NCBI GenBank assembly: GCA_963746255.1
Contig: CAVVAJ010000009.1
Location: 992,001 to 1,056,000 of the forward strand
Direction: 5' to 3'
Length of the DNA stretch: 64,000 nt
Origin: DAOVXM01 sp963746255
GTDB taxonomy: Bacteria > Chloroflexota > Anaerolineae > Anaerolineales > UBA4823
This document shows positions 25,996-33,908 of the stretch, in pieces; positions within the stretch are counted from its first letter, which is position 1, and each line of letters starts with the position of its first letter. The translations under genes were made by a program, and so were the position numbers. The notes under the pieces are model-generated. The model did no database searches and had not been told where the DNA came from. It worked only from the letters and a program-made list of their open reading frames with translations.

Positions 25996-27012
25996 ATGAT
26001 CCGCAATCAATGGTATGCCGTCCTCAATTCAAGCGAAGTGAAAATCGGTAAGCCAATCGGGGTAACACGGATGGGCGAAAAGCTTGTCTTCTGGCGTAAC
26101 CAGCAAGGTCAAATTTCTTGTTTTCGCGATATCTGCCCGCATCGTGGGGCTGCCTTGAGCATCGGCAAACTGATTAACGACCACCTGCAGTGTCCATTCC
26201 ACGGCTTAGAATTTGACAGCAGCGGTAGATGTACCAAGATCCCAGCTAATGGCGCTACTACAGACCCGCCGAAGGCTTTCACAGTCCATAAATACCTAGC
26301 CCGGGAAGAGCACGAATTTATCTGGCTGTGGTGGGGTGAGCCGGGTGAAAATCTGCCGCCGGTACCGTTTTTCGACAATATTAATAGTTCCTTTGCCCAT
26401 ATCACGATGCAGGATCACTGGCGAAGCCATTACTCGCGAGCGATCGAAAATCAACTTGATGTCGTCCATATACCTTTTCTTCACAGAACAACGATTGGGC
26501 GTGGCAACAGGACAGTGGTGGATGGACCATTAGCCAGTTGGCTCAATGATGATCCCCAGTCCAATCTGCTGAATATTTGGGTATACAATCGGATTGAGGA
26601 TGGTGTCCCTGCCCGCAGTGCCCGACTCATACCTATTCCAACACGGCCCCCGAATCTGAAGTTCTGCTTTCCAAATCTCTGGCAGAATCGGATCAGCAAC
26701 GATTTTCGCCTTGTGGTTGCCTTTGCACCGATCGATGATAGCAACACGATGATGTATCTGCGCACCTACCAGCGTACGATCAATTTGCCGCTTCTGAGAG
26801 AGCTTTTTAACTTGTTCAGCTTACTGGGGAACTTCATTATTGAACGGCAAGACCGCTGGGTGGTAGAAACGCAGCTACCCAAACAATCCGCGCTGGATAT
26901 CGGCGAGAAACTCATTCCCGGCGATCGTCCAATCATTGAGTATCGCCGGCGCCGACAGGAATTGATCAAGGAGAGCGCTGCGAGGGGTAATTCCAACCAT
27001 ACAAACATCTAG
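25996..27012 (+). CDS. Rieske-type mononuclear iron oxygenase
   Basis: 338 residues. Rieske motif CPHRG (Cys47, His49) and CPFHG (Cys66, His69) holds a [2Fe-2S] cluster. The catalytic domain carries ENQLDVVHIPFLHRT, the Asp-x2-His-x4-His iron ligand pattern of this class. Layout and length match the oxygenase component of O-demethylase, chlorophyll(ide)-type and pheophorbide-oxygenase-like enzymes. The substrate is unknown, and no reductase gene is adjacent. ATG 25996 has GGAG seven bases before it. The staygreen homologue 1.6 kb downstream makes a tetrapyrrole substrate worth testing. Confidence 0.85.
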   Translation: MIRNQWYAVLNSSEVKIGKPIGVTRMGEKLVFWRNQQGQISCFRDICPHRGAALSIGKLINDHLQCPFHGLEFDSSGRCTKIPANGATTDPPKAFTVHKYLAREEHEFIWLWWGEPGENLPPVPFFDNINSSFAHITMQDHWRSHYSRAIENQLDVVHIPFLHRTTIGRGNRTVVDGPLASWLNDDPQSNLLNIWVYNRIEDGVPARSARLIPIPTRPPNLKFCFPNLWQNRISNDFRLVVAFAPIDDSNTMMYLRTYQRTINLPLLRELFNLFSLLGNFIIERQDRWVVETQLPKQSALDIGEKLIPGDRPIIEYRRRRQELIKESAARGNSNHTNI

Positions 27013-27042
27013 TAGCCCAGGCGGCTTTCCCCTACCTATGTA

Positions 27043-27091
27043 GACAATATCTTTGCAATACATTGACTTAATTTCCTTCTGGTGATAATAT
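27043..27091 (+). promoter_or_regulatory. Peroxiredoxin promoter with three 11-bp direct repeats
   Basis: TTGACT (27063-27068), 17-base spacer, TAATAT (27086-27091). Repeats GACAATATCTT (27043-27053), TGCAATACATT (27054-27064), GACTTAATTTC (27065-27075). The block 27041-27068 matches 3271-3298 at 22 of 28 positions. Confidence 0.75.
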
Positions 27092-27115
27092 TGAGCGAAA
27101 AATCTGGAGGTCGGT

Positions 27116-27595
27116 ATGCAAGCTGATAAAATCGAACAAGCTCCAAATTTTATCTTAGCAGACATCGATGGAAATCCGGTTAGCCTGGCTGATTTTAAAG
27201 GAAAGGCAAACGTAGTCCTTGTTCTCAATCGAGGCTTTCTTTGACCTTTCTGCCGCCGGCACATGGCGCAGTTGCGCCAGGACTACCAGCAGTTTCGAGA
27301 GCGAAATGCAGTGATACTTGTTGTAGGTCCCGATGACCAGGAGGCATTCCAGGATTACTGGGAGAAGAATGACCTACCATTTACCGGATTGCCTGACCCG
27401 GAGCACACTGTGCTTAATCTCTACCAGCAGCAGGTGAAGTTGCTCCGGTTTGGGCGTATGCCAGCAATGGCAATTATCGATAAGAATAGCATCATACGCT
27501 ACAAGCATTATGGCGATACGATGCGCGATATCGTCTCCAATCAGCACGCACTCGCAGTTTTAGATCTGGTCAATCAGGAGAATTCTGTTGGCTAA
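27116..27595 (+). CDS. Peroxiredoxin-like selenoprotein (UGA at active-site Cys, predicted Sec)
   Basis: Read through TGA 27242-27244, this is a 159-residue AhpC/TSA-type thioredoxin-fold protein. The N-terminus APNFILADIDGNPVSLADFKG and the later GLPDPEHTVLNLY, GRMPAMAIIDKN are typical. Codon 43 falls in RGFL-U-PFCRRHMAQL, exactly where relatives have the first Cys of CPFC, giving a U-x2-C redox pair. GGAGG precedes the ATG, the frame is intact on both sides, the promoter is strong, and the next gene overlaps the stop. A hairpin with a GU loop lies 20-35 bases after the UGA. Expected role: peroxide or disulfide reduction. Sec-synthesis genes are not in the window, so insertion is predicted, not shown. 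Confidence 0.82.
27264..27279 (+). promoter_or_regulatory. Candidate bacterial SECIS hairpin
   Basis: TGGCGCA-GT-TGCGCCA is a perfect 7-bp inverted repeat inside the coding region. The GU apex lies 26 bases after the UGA, within the distance range of known bacterial SECIS elements, which present a GU in the apical loop to SelB. Some conservation could come from the encoded MAQLRQ. Confidence 0.6.
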
Positions 27596-28616
27596 AGTTC
27601 AAGAACAAACATCACAACCCACCCGCCAAGACACCCTGGTCTTATTAGGTGGAATTATATTCAGTTTTGCATTTACCGGATTGATTTGGCTTGCTGGAGC
27701 TAGGCTGGAAACAATCCCACTGCTCCCTGACCAAGGTGCCTCTTGGTATTATTGGAAACTTCCCAATCCAACTATCGTGACTCGAGCAAGCGTATGGGGC
27801 TTATATCTGCTTCACCAGTTTCTCATATGGGGATTGATCTATAACGCGCAATCACGCAATTTAAAGTACACCACAAAATTACACCAAGTAAACATCTGGG
27901 CATTGGGCGTCAATGCACTTTTTATCGGATTGCACTTCATTCAAACCCATATATGGTATGACGGCCTAGCTCAGGATGTGTCTATCTGGAGCTCACAAGT
28001 TTCCGTCATAATTCTGCTGATCTGGATCTTGCTGATGGAGAATTCACGCCGGGGACTTTTCTTTGGCAAAAAAGCCCCCATCTCGAAAGAGATTATCCGC
28101 TTCGCAAGAAAGTACCACGGCTACTTTTTCGCATGGGCGACCATCTATACATTCTGGTTCCACCCAATGGTGGCTACCTCTGGACACCTGATTGGATTCA
28201 TTTACATGTTCCTGCTCATGCTGCAAGGCAGCCTGTTCTTCACTCGTGTTCACATCAACCGCTATTGGATGTTTGCCCAGGAATTTGCGGTCTTATTCCA
28301 TGGGACGTTGGTTGCAGTCATGCAAGGAAATAACCTCTGGCCAATGTTTGCTTTTGGCTTCGCGGGAATTTTCATCATAACTCAGATGCATGGTCTGGGG
28401 CTACCCCGCTGGGCTAAGTGGGCGATCTTTATCCTATTCGCTGCATCCACACTTTGGGTATACAGCAGCCGTGGTTGGGTTGCCATGAATGAGATCCTGC
28501 GGATTCCGCTGATTGAATATCTCGCAATGTTCATCCTAGCAGGTATCTTTTGGCTCGGTCTGTGGATTGCCCGTCAGATCAAATCACGCTCTACTGTGGG
28601 GCTAACTACCAGATGA
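27588..28616 (+). CDS. His-rich multi-pass membrane protein, unknown function
   Basis: 342 residues, about nine membrane helices, not recognised as a named family. Histidines cluster in or next to helices: His76 (LLHQF), His116 and His121 (GLHFIQTHIW), His177 (KYHGYF), His192 and His200 (WFHPMVATSGH). Such pairs could ligate b-type haem, as in quinone- or ferric-reductase-like proteins; this is inference. It begins at TTG 27588, overlapping the peroxiredoxin stop by eight bases, so the two are translationally coupled and the membrane protein may supply electrons to it. Confidence 0.65.
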   Translation: MAKVQEQTSQPTRQDTLVLLGGIIFSFAFTGLIWLAGARLETIPLLPDQGASWYYWKLPNPTIVTRASVWGLYLLHQFLIWGLIYNAQSRNLKYTTKLHQVNIWALGVNALFIGLHFIQTHIWYDGLAQDVSIWSSQVSVIILLIWILLMENSRRGLFFGKKAPISKEIIRFARKYHGYFFAWATIYTFWFHPMVATSGHLIGFIYMFLLMLQGSLFFTRVHINRYWMFAQEFAVLFHGTLVAVMQGNNLWPMFAFGFAGIFIITQMHGLGLPRWAKWAIFILFAASTLWVYSSRGWVAMNEILRIPLIEYLAMFILAGIFWLGLWIARQIKSRSTVGLTTR

Positions 28617-28656
28617 ATTTTAGCTTTCCGATTACAGCACATGAAGGAATAGAAAT

Positions 28657-29118
28657 TTGAGCGAGTTCAACCCCGACAAACTGCACGTCATGCTATCACC
28701 CAAGTTAAACGTTGATAAAGTGATTCCTCGCATGTACACATTGACTCACTCAGACTCTACTGGTCAGCTATTCCTGAGCATTGCCCCTGAGTACAACATG
28801 GCTCAAATCTCAGGCTGGTACACGCGTTTCATGCGTGATGAGGTATTAGCGGAATGGCGCGATAACCCCGTATATGCGTTGCATGTGCACTGCCACGTGA
28901 GCGGCGGATTTGTTTTCGGAACCCCCGGGTTCCGCTACGACATCTTTTGCCAGCATCTCCCAATGGTATTGATCGCCCTGCATTACGGTGATCGGGACTT
29001 TATTAAAGTTTGGCCGGAATTGGACAATGCATCGATATATGTCGAATTCCACGCCAAGCAGCCGCACTACAATCTTATCAAGAGTTATGGAGCGTTCCAA
29101 GATTACCAATACCATTGA
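28657..29118 (+). CDS. sgr: Staygreen (SGR) family protein, Mg-dechelatase homologue
   Basis: 153 residues. In plants SGR removes Mg from chlorophyll a; bacterial homologues, including one from Anaerolineae, are known to be active on chlorophylls in vitro although their hosts do not photosynthesise. Family features are strong: FNPDKLHVMLSP, PRMYTLTHSDSTGQLFLSI, QISGWYTRFMRDEVLAEW, LHVHCHVSGGFVFG and YGDRDFIKVWPELDNA. Length matches the bacterial domain without the plant Cys tail. It starts at TTG 28657, with AAGGA eight bases before. It follows the membrane gene by 40 bases. The natural substrate in this organism is unknown. Confidence 0.9.
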   Translation: MSEFNPDKLHVMLSPKLNVDKVIPRMYTLTHSDSTGQLFLSIAPEYNMAQISGWYTRFMRDEVLAEWRDNPVYALHVHCHVSGGFVFGTPGFRYDIFCQHLPMVLIALHYGDRDFIKVWPELDNASIYVEFHAKQPHYNLIKSYGAFQDYQYH

Positions 29119-29211
29119 ACTACTTCATCGAGATATGGACATGGGTGCCATTACAAAGGTTTTTATGAAATCAATATTATTACTTCAAGATTCACATCAT
29201 ATGGTAAATAA

Positions 29212-30697
29212 ATGAGCAACTCAACTGCTGATCGACTTGTATTGGTCACAGGTGGAACTGGCTACGTGGGCGGTCGTTTAGTTCCACACCTACTTAATAT
29301 GGGCTACCGGGTGCGAGTACTGGTGCGCGATGCTCAACGCTTGCAAGGGCGCCCATGGGTCAACCAAGTAGATATATTGGAATGCGATGTGCTTCGATCC
29401 GAGACTGAAATTTGTGCGTTAGATGGGGTATGGGTGGCGTATTACCTCATCCACAGCATGATGCGAAGCGATGATTTTCATGCCGCGTGATATCCAAGCT
29501 GCTAGAAACTTCGGCCAAGCTGCCCAACAAGCGGGGGTAAAACGCATCATCTATCTGGGTGGGTTAGGTGACCCAGATGCACAACTCTCTAAACATCTTA
29601 GCTCTCGTCAGGAAACCGGTGCCGCTCTCAAGGAAAGCGGAGTGCCAGTGACCGAATTTCGCGCTGGTGTAATTGTCGGCTCCGGTAGCGTGTCGTTTGA
29701 AATGATTCGCTACCTCACCGAGCGCCTGCCGGTCATGATCTGTCCGCAATGGGTATACACGCGCACCCAACCTATCGCAATCGCAAATGTAATGGACTAC
29801 CTTACCCAAGCACTGGAAAACCCAAGCAGCACGGGTAAGGTCATTGAAATCGGGGGGGCTGATATCGTGACCTATGGAGAGATGATGCAAGGCTATGCCC
29901 AGGTACGCGGGTTGAAACGCTATTTAATCCCTGTACCTGTACTCACCCCGCGATTGTCATCGTATTGGGTCCACTGGATGACACCTATCCCAGCCCAAAT
30001 CTCAGGACCTTTGATTGAAGGGCTGAGAAACGAAGTGATTGTACGCGATGATCTCGCTCGACATACATTCCCCAATATTCATCCGATCGGATATCGTGAG
30101 GCAGTCCAGCTTGCTTTGGACAATTTACAAGCCAGCCAGATTGAGACCAGGTGGAGTGACTCGCTCTCATCCAGCCAAGGTGATGTCCAAAGCGTCACGT
30201 TGACAACTACCGAAGGGATGATCATTGAGCGGAGACAGAAACTGGTCAAAACAACCCCAGAAAATCTCTTTGCTTCCTTCACACATCTCGGAGGAGAGAC
30301 AGGGTGGTTGTACATGAGCTGGGCTTGGCGGATCCGCGGCGGGATGGACCGGTTGGTTGGCGGAGTCGGTCTACGCCGCGGGCGTCGCCATCCATCCGAA
30401 GTGCGCGTCGGCGATGCTATAGATTTCTGGCGGGCTGAAGCAATCGAAACTCCATCACTTCTCCGCCTTCGAGCTGAAATGAAAGTACCTGGACGAGCTT
30501 GGCTGCAGTTCGAATCACTCCCAGATTCGGACGACCAATCACTTCTAATCCAGACAGCATTCTTTGCTCCCAAAGGTTTGTTCGGTTTCTTGTATTGGTA
30601 CATTCTCTACCCTATCCACAGCCTAATTTTTTCGGGAATGATCAACGCTATTGCCGAGCAAGCTGTTCAAAAATCCGTGACCGGGCAGCAACATTAA
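29212..30697 (+). pseudogene. NAD(P)-dependent epimerase with DUF2867-like C-terminus, one +1 frameshift
   Basis: The N-terminus VLVTGGTGYVGGRLVPHLL and YYLIHSM belong to an atypical extended SDR. The frame ends at TGA 29488-29490 after DDFHAA and resumes one base later as DIQAARNFGQAAQQAGVKRIIYLGG. Removing one base near 29488 restores a protein of about 494 residues. The C-terminal part (about 330-490, TTPENLFASFTHLGGETGWLYMSWAWRIR, cited in pieces) is a SRPBCC-like DUF2867 domain. Relatives often accompany photolyase and B12-MerR genes. The rest of the sequence is well kept, so a recent mutation or an assembly error are both possible. Confidence 0.8.
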
Positions 30698-30742
30698 TCA
30701 TAGCTATCAATATTTCCGAAAATTGGAGTTCTAAATACTAAA

Positions 30743-31978
30743 ATGCAAAAGTCCCGGTTAACGACCATCTTCATCATCGTGTTCATCGATCTGCTTGGTT
30801 TCAGTCTCATCCTTCCATTACTACCATTCTATGCCGAAGAATTTGGCGCCTCACCAACACTGATTGGCCTTCTTGTCGCATCCTATGCGGCAGCCCAGCT
30901 AGTCGGTGCACCTCTCTTAGGACGGATGTCGGATCGTTTTGGTCGCCGCCCGATTTTAATTATCAGCATAGCAGGCACATTAATCGGCTTTCTAATGTTA
31001 GGGTTCGCCAACTCGTTGTGGATGTTGTTCGCCAGTCGTTTGCTGGATGGGTTTACAGGTGGAAACATATCTGTCGCCCAAGCGTATATCACCGATATCA
31101 CCGACGAGAAGAATCGTGCAAAAGGTTTAGGCTTGCTGGGCGCCGCATTTGGGCTGGGTTTTATCATAGGTCCAGCCATCGGCGGCACCCTGAGTGTCTA
31201 TGGTTTCGCCTTACCAGCTTTCATCGCAGCTGGTTTTTCCTTGATTGCCTTACTCGGAGTGATCTTTTTCCTGCCAGAATCGCTGACGGAAGAACAACGT
31301 GACGCACTTGCAAGGAAAAGCCGGCAGGAATTCAGTTTTAAGAATCTCTGGGCAGCCATTAATCGTCCCCGTGTTGGTCCGCTGCTGCATATCCGGTTCT
31401 TCTATGGTTTGGCTTTCGCTACATTTCAAACGATTTTTCCACTATATGCACTCTATCGCTTAGGTTTAAATGCCCAGGCAACTGGTTATGTGTTGACCTA
31501 TGTTGGACTCTTGGTCGTTTTCGTACAAGGTTTCTTGGTAGGACGTCTGACAAACCGCTATAGTGAAGCTAATCTCATCTTTATCTCGACTGTGATTTTG
31601 ACTTTCACCTTCTTCGCATGGGCTTTGGTATCCAGTTTGATCCTGCTTTTAATCGTATTAGCCCCGCTGGCTTTCGCAGGTGGTGTTCTCAACACAGTAT
31701 TGAACAGTTCCTTGAGTAAGTCTGTTTACTCGGAGGAGGTAGGTGGCACCCTAGGTTTATCCGCTTCGCTTGAAAGCTTAACCCGGGTGATTTCACCTTC
31801 AGCCGGAGGTTATTTACTCGGGTCAGTAGGCACCTGGGCACCTGGTGTGGTCTCTGGGCTGATCATGATATGGACGGTCAACTATACGTGGCGCCGGTTG
31901 ATCCGCAATCCCGATCCACCGTTGCCAGAACGTACAGATATGGGGAATGGGGACGAGCCCATTCCCACGAACCTTTAA
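30743..31978 (+). CDS. MFS transporter, TetA/DHA1-like
   Basis: 411 residues, twelve predicted helices. The start FIDLLGFSLILPLLPFYAEEFG and the loop GRMSDRFGRRPILI (MFS motif A) are typical of the DHA1 drug:H+ antiporters related to TetA. GFIIGPAIGGTLS matches motif C of antiporters. The exported substrate is not known, and tetracycline cannot be assumed. It follows the epimerase by 45 bases and ends the cluster ahead of a terminator. Confidence 0.88.
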   Translation: MQKSRLTTIFIIVFIDLLGFSLILPLLPFYAEEFGASPTLIGLLVASYAAAQLVGAPLLGRMSDRFGRRPILIISIAGTLIGFLMLGFANSLWMLFASRLLDGFTGGNISVAQAYITDITDEKNRAKGLGLLGAAFGLGFIIGPAIGGTLSVYGFALPAFIAAGFSLIALLGVIFFLPESLTEEQRDALARKSRQEFSFKNLWAAINRPRVGPLLHIRFFYGLAFATFQTIFPLYALYRLGLNAQATGYVLTYVGLLVVFVQGFLVGRLTNRYSEANLIFISTVILTFTFFAWALVSSLILLLIVLAPLAFAGGVLNTVLNSSLSKSVYSEEVGGTLGLSASLESLTRVISPSAGGYLLGSVGTWAPGVVSGLIMIWTVNYTWRRLIRNPDPPLPERTDMGNGDEPIPTNL

Positions 31979-32009
31979 GTAAAAACAAACCAATTATGTA
32001 TTAATAGTT

Positions 32010-32028
32010 AAAACCTGCGTGGTTTTTT
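32010..32028 (+). terminator. Terminator after the MFS gene
   Basis: AAAACC-TGCGT-GGTTTTTT: a short six-base-pair hairpin with a T run, 32 bases after the stop. Small stem but good T tract. Confidence 0.6.
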
Positions 32029-32254
32029 CCCATCCAGGGTTTTCTATCCGCACTTCAATCTAAATAAATTCCACACGCCATCTTCACAATTTCTTAATAC
32101 CTGCCCCGTATACTTGTGATTGCATTTATTATTGTCTGGTTATCAAACCGGGCAGGTGGCGATAAAATCATCACTAAATTATATAGATTTGAAATTGTGC
32201 CCTGATGAATATCAAAGCTACGGGCATAGTAAATGGTACCTAAGGAGCGGACGA

Positions 32255-33889
32255 ATGAAAACTGCAAGTCTTAATAACCTTGATGATGGTGGTATCAAGT
32301 TTCGAGACATAATCCGCAATAAACGAATCTGGTTGGGTACTGCTGCTATTGTGGTGATAGTCCTTGGTGGATTAGCTGTCTACCAACTCTTTTTCGCGCC
32401 AACTACTACCGATGCCGTCACAACACCCGAGATGCAGACCGCCGTTGCTCGGCAGGGTGACCTAATCGTCTATGCCAGCGGGGCTGGTTCGGTAGTCCCG
32501 GCGTCTGAAGTCGGGGTTGGATTTGACGAAAGCGGCACGATCAACGAAATTCTAGTTAATGTGGGCGAACAGGTACAAGCTGGGCAGCTTCTGGCACGCT
32601 TACAGACCAACAAAACTGAAGAGGAAGTCGCGCTGGCTATCGCTGATGCTGAATTGAATGTACTCACAGCGCAGCAAACCCTCGATGATATCAACGGCTC
32701 GGCCCAGATGGATGCAGCACAAGCCCTGCTCACGGTCGAAGAAGCCGAACAGGCACTTGAAGACCTACAAAACACCGAACTGCGTGATGCCCAAGCATTG
32801 CTCGCGGTCGCTGAAGCTGAGGAAGCTGTAAAAAAGGCGCAGAGTTCCTATTGGGGGACGCGCTCTCCTGCCGATGCAAATACGATCGCGGCTGCTAATG
32901 CCGAATTGGTGTTGGCTCGCAAGGCGCTTAACGACCAAGAAGAGAAATACAACGATTACGTCAATAAACCCGATAATGACCTTGAAAAAGCCAACGCACA
33001 GCTTAAACTATCGCAAGCGCAAGGCGCTTACGATACTGCCTTGCGCTACTACAATGCAGTTACCGGAACAGGCAGCGAGTTGAACCTCGAACTTACCGAA
33101 GCCGAGCTCGCAACTGCCCTAGCCGAGCTGGCCGTAGCCAAGAAAGATTACGAGCGTGCCATTGATGGGCCGACACCTGGCGAGGTCGCACTTGGCGAAG
33201 CACAGCTTGCGGTAGCCATAGCCAACTATGAAACCCTAAAGGAAGGTGCTGATCCCACTGAAGTCACACTGGCAGAAGCCAACTTGGCGAATGCCAAGGC
33301 AAAACTCGCCGTGGCATTAGAAGACCAGGCAGTAATTGATCTAGTCGCACCGTTGGATGGCACCATCATGGCCATCGATGCCAGCGTTGGTGAAGCGGTC
33401 GGAACTATTGCCGTCATCACCATGGCCGATCTCAGCCATCCTTTACTGACAGTCTACCTAGATGAAACCGACTTGGACAAAGTCGCGATTGGGTATGACG
33501 TCGAAGTCGTTTTCGACTCACTGCCCGACATGATCTTCACAGGGCACGTTACTGAAGTAAACCCTAGCCTGCAAACAATCTCTGGCTCATCAACAGTCAT
33601 GGCTCAAGTCCAACTTGATGTCGATTCATTCTCCAAGCCGCAATCTTTGCCAGTTGGTGCGAATGCTTCGGTTGAAGTTATCGGCGGGCGCACTGAGAAT
33701 GCGGTACTAGTACCCGTCGAAGCTGTCCGTGAGCTTGGTCCAGACGAATATGCGGTTTTTGTCATGGAGGCTGGTGAACCCAAACTTCGTATCGTCACTG
33801 TGGGGATAATGGACTATACCTCTGCCGAAATCATCAGTGGTTTAAACCCAGGCGAGATCGTTACAACCGGTGTGGTAGAGACCAATTGA
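32255..33889 (+). CDS. HlyD/MacA-type efflux adaptor 1
   Basis: 544 residues, anchored by one N-terminal helix (WLGTAAIVVIVLGGLAVYQLF cited in part: IVLGGLAVYQLFF). A biotinyl-lipoyl-like half (VGFDESGTINEILVNVGEQV) is followed by a very long Ala/Glu-rich coiled-coil hairpin (about 130-355), the second lipoyl half (LVAPLDGTIMAIDASVGEAVG), a beta barrel and a membrane-proximal domain. The start ATG 32255 has AAGGAG 7-8 bases before it. First of a four-gene MacAB-like exporter. In a cell without a classical outer membrane the adaptor may extend across the wall (inference). Confidence 0.87.
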   Translation: MKTASLNNLDDGGIKFRDIIRNKRIWLGTAAIVVIVLGGLAVYQLFFAPTTTDAVTTPEMQTAVARQGDLIVYASGAGSVVPASEVGVGFDESGTINEILVNVGEQVQAGQLLARLQTNKTEEEVALAIADAELNVLTAQQTLDDINGSAQMDAAQALLTVEEAEQALEDLQNTELRDAQALLAVAEAEEAVKKAQSSYWGTRSPADANTIAAANAELVLARKALNDQEEKYNDYVNKPDNDLEKANAQLKLSQAQGAYDTALRYYNAVTGTGSELNLELTEAELATALAELAVAKKDYERAIDGPTPGEVALGEAQLAVAIANYETLKEGADPTEVTLAEANLANAKAKLAVALEDQAVIDLVAPLDGTIMAIDASVGEAVGTIAVITMADLSHPLLTVYLDETDLDKVAIGYDVEVVFDSLPDMIFTGHVTEVNPSLQTISGSSTVMAQVQLDVDSFSKPQSLPVGANASVEVIGGRTENAVLVPVEAVRELGPDEYAVFVMEAGEPKLRIVTVGIMDYTSAEIISGLNPGEIVTTGVVETN

Positions 33890-33908
33890 CGGCAAGCTGA
33901 GGTATTCC

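Noticed and set aside
30743..31978. MFS gene as a tetracycline resistance determinant.
   Set aside because: The DHA1 motifs are shared by many transporters; nothing in the sequence fixes the substrate.
32112..32150. TTGTGATTGCATTTATTATTG-like sequence as another repeat operator before the adaptor genes.
   Set aside because: Only one unit fits and no -10 is at the right distance.
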